Of a stretch of DNA of 64,000 nt, positions 55,801 to 64,000 are shown in pieces. The DNA comes from Gymnopus androsaceus JB14 (taxonomy: Eukaryota; Basidiomycota; Agaricomycetes; Agaricales; Omphalotaceae), in assembly GCA_009733575.1 (NCBI GenBank), contig ML769435.1, forward strand, positions 225,491-289,490, written 5' to 3'. Under the pieces are notes generated by a model. It had not been told where the DNA came from, searched no databases, and saw only the letters and a list, made by a program, of their open reading frames with translations. How positions within the stretch are numbered: the stretch's first letter is position 1; each line of letters starts with the position of its first letter. A program made the position numbers and the translations under genes.

Positions 55801-56147
55801 GGGAAGCGGAACATGCAAGAAGAGACGCGGAACATGCTAAACGCAAGGTAGAATACACGTCCCGGGATGCTGATGATCGAAGGAGAGCAGCGGAGCAAGC
55901 GAAACGGGAGGCGGAGTTGGCGAAGCGGGAATTCGAGCAAAGATTGAAGGTTGCGGAGAATGCGAGACGGGAGGCTGATGAGCGGAGGTGGGCTGCGGAG
56001 GCGATTGTGGAGGATGTGAAGAGGGAGTGTAGGGAACCATTTGTGGTTCCTGCGTTGATGGATGCGTTCTTGAATGTGCAGAGGTTGACTAGCCAGACCA
56101 ACCCTACTTCTGTTTCAGCGGCAGTTCCTTCGACTAGACAAGAGTAA
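52801..56147 (+). CDS. Ser/Arg-rich protein with long C-terminal charged coiled coil
   Basis: Start MTSTPDDACVRLLIRYHNMK at 52801. Exons: 52801-53019; 53080 to about 53171; about 53223-53249; about 53305 to about 53558; about 53612-55364; 55426-56147. All joins are in phase, for example ETE across 55364/55426. About 1,000 aa. The N-terminal 150 residues look globular (KLILKFPTDTHFG). Residues about 250-450 are Ser/Arg/Pro-rich (KRPRSRSSSPSPSRTRR), then long Ser/Ala runs and a Tyr-rich patch YDGQYGPYTSYAFGG. A short coiled coil LRSELLELREEIRERAERQK and a Gly/Leu segment precede the final exon, about 230 residues of repeated RRDAEYAKREADERR type heptads. The RS-like region suggests a nuclear protein in RNA processing or transcription; this is inference. 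GAGTAAGT at the stop could be a donor for one more exon. No defects seen. Confidence 0.7.
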
Positions 56148-56201
56148 GTATTTCGTTTTTTTAGTTTCTTTAGAGCGAGGACCGGTTCCAACCACGGTCA
56201 T

Positions 56202-56847
56202 CACACCACCAATAATTATGCTTCAGCTTGGCTGAAGCATAGTGTGAAATAAATGATTTCTGTACCTGCATGAAATGTGCTTTTTCGGACAAATATGGAA
56301 GAATGTTATTTCAATAGACTGATGAATGAATAAAATTCCTACCTTCCGAATTTTTGAACTTATACTGATTTCCAAAAGAATTGTTTTCAATTAAACTCTG
56401 AAAACAATAATTTCAAAGCAGACTGAATGCTTTTATTTCACAATAAGAGCGAAAGAAATTGCTTCGAAGAACCCTTTCAGCTGGTTCCCGAAAGACAATA
56501 CTTCAATTTTCGGACCGGACCGGGCCGCTGCCAAACCGGACAGCGAAAGGCAATCTTTCAGCAGAAAATTGAATTGTTTATTGAAACAATTAGTTTCACT
56601 CTTATTGTGAAAACAGGACATTCAAGTCCGCATTGAAACTATTGTTTTTAGAGTTCAAGTGAAAATACTTCTTTTGCAAGTCAGTGTAAATTTAAAAATT
56701 CAGAAGGTAAGAATTATATTCATTCATCGGTCTATTGAAATGATTATCTTCCATATTTGTCTGAAAAAGTATATTTCGGATAGGCATTAAGATAATTTAT
56801 TTCACACTATGCTTCAGCTTGGCTGAAGCATGATTATTGGTGGTGTG
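56202..56847. mobile_element. foldback MITE, CACACC ends, 3-bp duplication, copy 1
   Basis: 646 bp. Ends CACACCACCAATAATTATGC and, on the reverse strand, CACACCACCAATAATCATGC; pairing continues imperfectly over most of the element, so it is nearly one long palindrome. CAT flanks both sides (56199-56201, 56848-56850). Each end contains the hairpin GCTTCAGC-TTG-GCTGAAGC. A 3-bp duplication with CAC ends suggests a CACTA-type source; inference only. Confidence 0.8.
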
Positions 56848-56999
56848 CATTGTACCTGACCGTAATTCTGTATCTAATCTATTGATTTACTGGTTTAGAT
56901 ATACCAAAGCAGGTGTCGAAAGCTCGTTAGAAGATTCAAAGTTCCGAGATAAGATAAGCAGGCGTGGGAGTCGGCATTGCGCCGATAGGCGCCTATAGA

Positions 57000-57538
57000 C
57001 ACACTGCCAATCATTATGCTTCAGCTTTGTCAGCAGCTAAGGAAAAGGTACTTTTCGGAGCAATAGAGAAAATAAATGCTTCATACAACTTATGAAGAAA
57101 ATATATCCGTACCATCTGAAGCTTGAAGTTTCTACGCATTTCCGAAACAATATTTTTTGGCCAAGCTGTGAAGTAACCTGCTTCAGCTGACCTGAAAGCA
57201 CGAATCACTGAAGCCGGCTGAATTTATTCATTTCAGGGCTCCCGAAATGGTAACGGTCACCATTTCAGCTGACCTGAAATGAAATACTTTGGCCGGCATC
57301 GGTAGTTTATATTTTTGGGCCAGCTGAAGCAGATTACTTCACATCCAGTCCGGAAAATGTTGTTTTAAAAATTTGCTGAAAATTCAGGCTTCAAATCATC
57401 TGAATTAATTTGTTTCTTAAGCCCTAAGAAATGTTCACTTTCAGTATTCCTCAGAAAAGTTACATTTCCCTTGTGGGTTGAAAGAATATATCTCTCATAA
57501 TGCTTCAGTCTGACTGAAGCATAATTATTGGCGGTGTG
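57000..57538. mobile_element. foldback MITE, CACAC ends, 3-bp duplication, copy 2
   Basis: 539 bp. Left end CACACTGCCAATCATTATGC, right end on the reverse strand CACACCGCCAATAATTATGC. AGA flanks both sides (56997-56999, 57539-57541). Same terminal words as copy 1, interior diverged but again rich in GCTTCAG/CTGAAGC. Confidence 0.8.
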
Positions 57539-57541
57539 AGA

Positions 57542-58349
57542 TCTTATTCCCGACTCTACATCTGGACCAGTAATGTCCCGCTTACGCGAGACAATCCCCA
57601 ACTTGCTCACAAAACTGTCTAAATTGACGTAATTTAGACAATAATTACAAAGTAGAAAAAGCAGATTAAATTGAAGTTATTTGTACACAAAACCAGTACT
57701 TTACAACAACCTGCAGCAAACGCCGAAAGCTCAGCAAGAGATCTGCAGTTATCAAGTTTAGTTAAGGCTGAATGTATGCCACACAGGAAACAGACCTAGC
57801 AGTTTTAATGGTATGGCAAACATGAGCAACCAAGCCCACATCATCATCACAGAGAGGTGAAGTTGAAAACAAAGTGTCTGCAAAACCAGGGGTGACATCA
57901 AACCAAGGTGTAGTACGTACAGTGTCAAACCACCCGTTGTGCATGTTAGCAAAGCTTACAAAACCTATGGTGGTGTCATGATCAATTAGAGCAGAAGTAC
58001 TGCTAATGCAAACACTGTGAGAGCCCTCGCAGAAGAAGATCCAGTATAACCTAGCAACAAAGTAGGCAACATTTTCTTTGGCAATCGTAGCAGAAACAAA
58101 ATATCTTGAATGATAATACAATGTCTGTTTGTTTAGGACAATAAGTCTGGTTGTGTTTGTGATAACCATTGCAGTTTGCAAGATGCGGTTCTCAAAAAGA
58201 TATTGCTTATTGTTTCTTGTTCGACCAACATTGAACACTCTTGCAATGCTAACAGAGGGGAAGAAACTGTTTCGGCATGTTGACCTATGCTGATAAGGGC
58301 CGTGGTAAAATCGGGTGAAGATCTGGAGTAAAAGTCACATTTATTTGTT
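57542..58349 (-). other. unassigned stretch with one 158-codon minus-strand ORF
   Basis: The ORF 58238-57762 (start MFNVGRTRNNKQYLFENRIL) is long for this AT-rich region, but I cannot decide whether it is a real protein or the antisense of a decayed transposon gene. No splice or promoter context. The rest is empty. Confidence 0.25.
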
Positions 58350-58600
58350 CAATCATATGGTACAAAGCCCTCCCTCTCACTCCATTCGAGTGTTGGGGAT
58401 CAACATATTGAGCAATTTTCTCGTCCCCCACCCACCCATCCCTGGAATTGAGTTATTAACAAGCGTTATCAAACATTCCTGCCTTGGCCATCCACGTGCT
58501 TATAATTATAGTGAGTATTTGCCCACCCACGCAGGGCCAAGCCCCTGCCAAACTTTGTCAACTAGGATACCATATTGAATACTGTTATACTTATACTCTA
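58350..58600 (+). repeat. dispersed repeat, copy C
   Basis: Matches 17580-17830 through TCTCGTCCCCCAC, CCCATCCCTGGA, TATAGTGAGTATTTGCCCAC and CCACGCAGGGCCAAGCCCC. Has no MITE, so it serves as a second empty site for copy A. Confidence 0.65.
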
Positions 58601-59837
58601 GCTTATCTTATACTGTAGCAATACAAGCAGTTTATCAGTCACAGGTCACGGAGGACCCAAACATGATGAAATGTCATGGAGGTCACAGGTCAAAGTGCCA
58701 TCTGATGAAATTTCAAAACTGCAGGTCACACCTCAGCGTTGTTCCTACATCTAGATTCTATCAGTATCATCCTTGCATGAAAATAATCAGATATCATAAT
58801 TAGAAACTACAGCAGTACTACTGTATCACCAAAAGTTCTTGAATAAAACACATCTTTTCCCCGGAAAATCTGTGCATTCACTCTTACTTACTTTTGCTGC
58901 CTTGATGAGTTAGATTTGTGCTAGGTATGAAAACCGACCAAACAACAATCACCCCAATCAGATACAATCCAAAAGGTTTAATTTAATGCGAGGAAGGAGG
59001 TTGTCAAATGTTCCCTCAACTACTAATTGATTCAAAGAGAAGAGCACTTGACAGTTGACACAGATAGTGCAAGATGAACAAGGTTTTATATTTGGAGGGA
59101 GGTTTTGAAAAGCCAACTAACGTACAACAATGCACTGAACTAATCAAGGGGAAAGCAAACACCAAAGCACGGGTCAAGTACGCCGACTCAACAAACAACT
59201 TTGCATATCTTGGGAGCCTTTAAGTTGCCGCGCAATGATACTCCAACTCTCAGGGATTCTCGCGAGTTACTTAACAAGCTTAAACGACCGCCGCGCAAGT
59301 CACTCCAGTAGGCGTTTTTAACACACTCAGCGAAGAGCAGGCAAGGGGTAGAATCTGTTGGTAAAGCTAGGTAACACTCCGAGAAGCTTCCTCCCTAAAA
59401 CTAGACCAAGCTGACACTTGGGTCCAAGACCTTTCCTAATCAACAACGGGCTCGTCGAGGTGTGCATGTTAGGCTCCACCTGCGGTCCTAAGACTGATGT
59501 GACCTCTCTTTGAGATGAAAACCAGGAATGCTCGACTTAATAGCCGGGAAGTAGAATGAACAGGCTCAGTATTATCAAGGTTACAAGAAGGCCACCCATT
59601 TCAAAGGTTGCAGAGGACGATGCAGACATGTCTAAGCATGTACAAATCACTACAGGTCCTAAGATAGAACTGCGTTTCAGGTATCAAGTCTAACTTGTTA
59701 TTCTGAGATAGAATAGCTACCCTTATATACTGAGCGAGATATATGAAAATAGGAAAATGAGAGAAACTGAGTGAGATAGGATGAAACAGAGTCAGTAAAA
59801 TAGAAAAAGATAAATAATGTCCATATATGCATGTATA
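58601..59837. other. no gene seen
   Basis: AT-rich. CAGGTCAC words recur at 58640-58730. Only short ORFs. Confidence 0.4.
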
Positions 59838-60125
59838 CTATGGTTTTGCCTCGACGTCTTGCTGCCTTGTTCGTTTTTCTTCCTCGATTGGGTCGACTTT
59901 TGGGATTTGGTCTGAATCAACTTGAGTCATTTGCCTTTTTACAAGGCTTGCCAGTTCCTTTAGCAGAAAAGCCCTTGGAAGTATTTCTATGTTTTTCCTT
60001 GCCAATGGGAGACTGGTTATTATCCCTAGTTCCACGCAGTCTAGAGTCTAGATGCCTGGTAGCATATGGATCTTGGTAAAACGCTGAGGCTTGGATAGAA
60101 ACACTCCTTGGTCCTTCCGTGCTCT
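59838..60125 (-). pseudogene. coding remnant, basic protein of unknown family
   Basis: A minus-strand frame reads GPRSVSIQASAFYQDPYATR, HLDSRLRGTRDNNQSPIGKE, then a Lys/Arg-rich stretch with one stop near 59918. Composition resembles the C-terminus of a retroelement gag or a nucleic-acid-binding protein. Not recognised. Confidence 0.3.
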
Positions 60126-60661
60126 AGAAGTAGCTACAGCAAGTGGGTCATGTGGCCGCGTTGGACTGCCGCGGCTATCTGCCTGGGCGCTTTCCAGTGA
60201 GCATCAACTTTGAGGGTACCCATTAGGGTACTTCCTTATCTCGGTCCACCTTGCTTGGTTTAATAAACTTGAGTGTCGTTTAGACTCCTCGGTGAGCTGA
60301 TCGCGGAAGCAATGCCTTGTTAAGACTTTGATCCCTTGGGTATATCCTTTGATGACCTAGCCTAGTCTAACTGGTATGTGGGCTCATTTATCTGCCTCGG
60401 TCAGCAACTTGTTATCCAACAAGCTTGCCTTGCTACACCATACCGTGCATAGGACTTTGATCGAGGCACATTCACAAAGTTAAGTATGGTACCATTGCGC
60501 GTACTGTTACTCTGCAACCTCTTGGGTAGAATAGGTCCTCGGTAGATTCTAACTATCAGCTCGGGCTCACTATAGTTCTCTTATTGACCGTGTTTTGTTA
60601 CTAACAGAACCTAGGATTATTGGTTCTGCGCAGTTCCAGCCTTAGCCAAAAAATCGGTGTA
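60126..60661. other. no gene seen
   Basis: Between the remnant and the transposase 3' end. Nothing recognised. Confidence 0.35.
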
Positions 60662-62640
60662 TCAGCCTTTACTGTGACTGCGACCCGATTTCTTCCTTGG
60701 TTGCTTTAGAGGTTCATCATTTTCAGAGGTGTACCCATCATGTTGCCAGAAGCCTTTGCCTTCATAGAGCCTGTTGGGCTTAACAGCACATTTACCTTCT
60801 CTTTGTGTTTGCTCTTTCCTCTGACCTTGCTTCTCCTCTTCCCTCTCCTCTGCCTCTTCAATGTCTGATTGCTCTGGAACCCCATCTAGTTTTAACCCCT
60901 CCTCCTTCTCTGTCAAATTTCCTACCTTCTTTGCCATTGTGACTTCACAATCATCAAGTGCTTCATCTACCACCTCCCGATCCTTGGGGAGTACAACCTC
61001 CAGCATTGCAAACTCTTCTGCATTACCTCCTTCAAGCTCCTTCCAGAAATCCAGGTCTGTCTCCTTCAGCTCTTGCAGATGCTGTCTCATTCTAGGGATT
61101 GTCAATGTTTCATAGGATAAGTCCCACTCTTGGACAGTACAGAGCTTGAATGCCTGTAAGCAGGTAAGTAATATGATTCTATTTTGTTCAATGCCAGTAA
61201 AACCTCACTTTTTTACTGGATCCTCATCATCAATGGCTATGTGTGCATTCACAAGCCATTGAACACTGGTGTTACACAAGTAACCAAGTTTGTCACTCCA
61301 GATAAGGGTTTCCTTTCCATTGTCAAGCTGCTTGCTGTATTTGACAACAATGTCTTCATGATATGAACACTTTGCCGAGAGCTTGAGTGGCCGCTGAATC
61401 CCAACATTGCATGGTTGACCAACACTGGTACACCCTCCTGGGATGTAATCAAGAATGATATTGGGGTGCATTTTGTGCATCCAGTCTTGGAACTCCTTGG
61501 AAAGATGGACAGCCCATACATCAATTGACCACAGGGTCTTCTGATTATCAGGTATACCCAGCTCCCTCTTTGTTGCTTCAATATACAGAATGAGTATGTC
61601 ATTGACATATTGATGCATAGTTTTGTGTGTGGACAAGTATGTGGTGTTGCCGCTGAAGACAAATTCTATATTGCAGTTGCATGCAGCCTTGCAGAATGGG
61701 GAATCCTCAGATGGTAGTGATTGTTTCGACTTCCCAGAGTAGATGGCCTGAAAAGGCAATGCCACGCCGCCAGCTGTTACACCAACCATTAGTGTGAATA
61801 CATGCTTCTCCTCTGCTTGAAGAACAGACACCTGCAATGACCCTGTTGCTGCCCAAGTCAATTTATTGCCTGGTGCATAGATCATTGGTTGGTGTTGATG
61901 GATAAATAATCTGGTATGTCATATTCCTTGATTGAATACACTTTTCAAAGAGCTGACTTTTCACATTGGTCTTCCCAGTTCACAGGAAGCTTATGCACTG
62001 CATGTGTTGCTTTCTGGACTGACCAGTTCATTTGCCAATGGAGCCAATGCTGAACAAAGCTTTCAGATACCCAAAACTTTGACCCATCCTTGTACTCTTT
62101 TTCAAGGATGTCAGGTTGCAAACAAAGAATGATTGCAAGCATGATTGCTCGAGCCATCACCATGCTGACCTGCACCCCACCATCTCAAAATTTCTGTAAG
62201 CGGTCTTTGGTCTGTTTGGAAATATCGGGATATGGTGTCTACAAAGGTAAGTTTTATGTTGCTCTGAAAACAAGGTCTACAACTCACAAGAACACCAGTG
62301 CGGCCATTTATGTTATATTGTGGATTATTTCCATTGTTGGCATGATCAAGAATACTTTGCTTCCATTTTGGTACAGGCCCTGAGCAGTCAATCCAATCAT
62401 TTATTGTTGTACAGCTGATTGATTTGAATGTTTGTGGATGGCGATGTTGAAGCATTGAAGCAATTTCACTAGCACTCCAGTTACCAACCTCACGAGTGGC
62501 AGCCTTTATTGTCACCCAGGCAAATGGTGTAAACCAGTTTGTGTACTTGGCAAGTCGAGGTACTGTTTTAACTTTTGGACCTTGTGGTTTTTGTGTCTTA
62601 TCCTTTATCTGTTTTTTCAGTGCTCATGCAGGATGGGAAG
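60662..62640 (-). pseudogene. pogo-like DDE_1 transposase, degenerate
   Basis: Minus-strand segments in order. A helix-turn-helix-like start (WSASEIASMLQHRHPQTFKS, TTINDWID; 62515). Then FVQHWLHWQMNWSVQKATHA and QCEKSAL, a TGA near 61953 and a frameshift near 61885. Next the DDE core: MIYAPGNKLTWAATGSLQVS, WSIDVWAVHLSKEFQDWMHK, PGGCTSVGQPCNVGIQRPLK. An intron GTGAGG...TTACAG (about 61201-61152) joins to AFKLCTVQEWDLSYETLTIP and an acidic C-terminus ending HSKG at 60662. In this family the first Asp lies in (I)DVW and the second in QPLDVGIQ; here the second is Asn. DDE enzymes cut and join transposon ends. This copy is dead by stop, frameshift and catalytic change. Confidence 0.75.
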
Positions 62641-62728
62641 TTTCCATGGTATCAAGTTGCTGGTGTTTGGATGGGGAGTCACTCAGAGACATAGGGTCGA
62701 TCTGTTGAAAATCAGAATCAGTCTGCAA

Positions 62729-64000
62729 TTAATCAAGAGATTTCAAACCATACCTTGTGTTTGGTACCACCAGGGCTCCTTTCTCCACTTGCAATTGCCT
62801 TTGTCTTTGCTCTCTCTCTCTGCTTCTGCTTTCAGGCCCTTGCATCAATCTTTTCCTTATCCTTTTTCTGCTTCCCTGCAAGTCTCTTCTCATGCTCAAC
62901 ATTATCCATATTCTCTTGCAGCTCATCCCACTCTTCATTATCCTGCTCTTCTTTCTCTTCTTTTGTAGCCTTTTTCCACCCAAAGCTCAGGAGACCCCCA
63001 GAGTTTGGTGAAGATTCGAGGGCAGTTGCAATTGCTGATTTCCGTGCATGCTTGGTATTGGTATTAGAATCACTATCTGAATGTACTCATTTTGATGGAC
63101 TGATTTCATTGACAGTTCTGTTTGAGTCAGTCAATGAAGAGGGCTGATCCAGATCAGGAGTGAAGATTCTGGATGGAAAGGGGGGTATGCCAAATGTAAA
63201 TCATGCATCCATTGCAGCTTCCTTGAATGTTAGTGGTTTCTCCTCAGTGTCAAGGACTTCTTCGCAAATTGTATTTATGGCCTGGTAAAAGCAGTAAATC
63301 TCTGCTACTGATAGTAAGTAATTGCTTGACTTACTGATTCTATTACTTCTAGAGACATGTCTTTCTGTTTTGGAGAAGACATCTCCACCTCTGAGTCTGA
63401 GCCACTCCTGAACATGTTACGATCAAACATAGATTCATTGACAATATTGCCAACCAGCTGTAACAGTCAAGGTGAGTATTTTCTATGAATTTTATGCTTG
63501 ATTTGATATGCACATAGTGAAGACAACATTGGACAATTCATTCAAATGCATGCATACACAAACATGGTATGTCATCTGTATTAATGCTACCTGCACAAAG
63601 TGGTGTTGCCTCTGGAAACACAAAATTCTCCAATCCATTCCATGACAATGGCCTGCAAGAGAACCCATCTCTTTGCTTCATTGTTGGTAAGTGGACAATT
63701 GCAGGGGATAATTGAGTTGCAGAATGAACTGCTCTCCATTTCATGTAGGCATCAAGAAGTTTCAGTGGTATCTGGGCCTCTCCACTAGCCAATGTATCAC
63801 CATATTGAAAGGTGTCCTGCTCCCCATCAATGATAAATGGTACCCAGTGCTCAGTACAATCATCACCTTTCACCTGGGATGCAGTTTTTGTTGCGCAGCA
63901 TATAAGCTAGGAGGCGCAGTGACTAGCACTCACCAAGTGGTTAAGCTTGTAGAGCAGATAGAGAGAGGTAAAAGACTAGTAGAAGTCGTTATCATTAGCA
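62729..64000 (-). pseudogene. Ulp1-type cysteine protease with charged linker, partial at window edge
   Basis: A minus-strand exon ending LYLLYKLNHL (near 63937) joins across GTGAGT...CCCAG (to 63877) to DDCTEHWVPFIIDGEQDTFQ, YGDTLASGEAQIP and TMKQRDGFSCRPLSWNGLEN. This is the H...D...C layout of C48/Ulp1 proteases, which cleave ubiquitin-like proteins. The Cys is present, but the following Gly of S-C-G is Arg. Further exons to about 62729 encode an acidic and then Lys/Arg-rich charged linker (LLSFGWKKATKEEKEEQDNE). It lies directly upstream of, and in the same orientation as, the DDE transposase, and both are probably parts of one transposon. The 5' end is beyond 64000. Confidence 0.55.

Noticed and set aside
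55190..56191. 333-codon minus-strand ORF rich in Ser/Ala/Arg
   Set aside because: Antisense of the heptad-repeat exon; repetitive codon use keeps the opposite frame open.

Overview
The window looks like nuclear DNA of a filamentous basidiomycete, most likely an Agaricomycete. Genes carry many short introns of about 45-65 nt with GT...AG ends. The retroelements, the FunK1-like kinase genes, the Ulp1/DDE transposon and a TPR family that I recognise are of types common in Agaricomycetes. No tRNA, rRNA or CRISPR array was found. The species cannot be named from the sequence.

Layout. Bases 1-17,900 are almost entirely transposons and their remains: the edge of a Ty3/gypsy-like gag, a 5'-truncated Tad/L1-like LINE with an A-tail, a decayed kinase-like gene, a palindromic MITE, and a complete but dead 5.9 kb Ty1/copia element (363-bp LTRs, 5-bp target duplication) that itself carries a MITE with telomere-like repeats. 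A hAT-like MITE and the first copy of a CATCAG-ended MITE follow. Bases 18,300-31,840 are a gene island: a small disordered protein, two acireductone-dioxygenase-like (ARD-like) cupin loci head to head, a degenerate kinase-like gene, a TPR protein, a 50-aa protein, and a large EF-hand/zinc-finger protein. Bases 31,990-39,366 are a nested transposon complex: a second CATCAG MITE, then a TA-flanked MITE, then a 5.6 kb DNA transposon that I cannot place in a named superfamily. The MITE and the transposon both sit inside a duplicated fragment whose uninterrupted parent is at 27,480-27,905. Bases 39,600-50,400 are gene-poor, with a coiled-coil membrane protein, a paralogue of the small disordered protein, and an acidic low-complexity gene. 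Bases 50,900-56,150 hold a third ARD-like gene, broken by a small insertion, and a long Ser/Arg-rich coiled-coil protein. From 56,200 to the end the window is again transposon-rich: two related foldback MITEs with 3-bp duplications and a pogo-like DDE transposon associated with a Ulp1-type protease, cut by the window edge.

Most interesting. The 33,466-39,063 element has an 11-bp terminal inverted repeat, an 8-bp target duplication and one multi-exon gene with zinc-binding segments at both ends. It is the best candidate for an undescribed system, because its boundaries are proven by nested insertions and by an uninterrupted paralogous site in the same window. Also notable are three ARD-like proteins that appear to lack the family's metal ligands, a pair of unknown paralogues sharing only a C-terminal motif, and a MITE family whose empty site can be read in a nearby repeat. 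All gene models and exon junctions were read by eye without transcripts or database searches.
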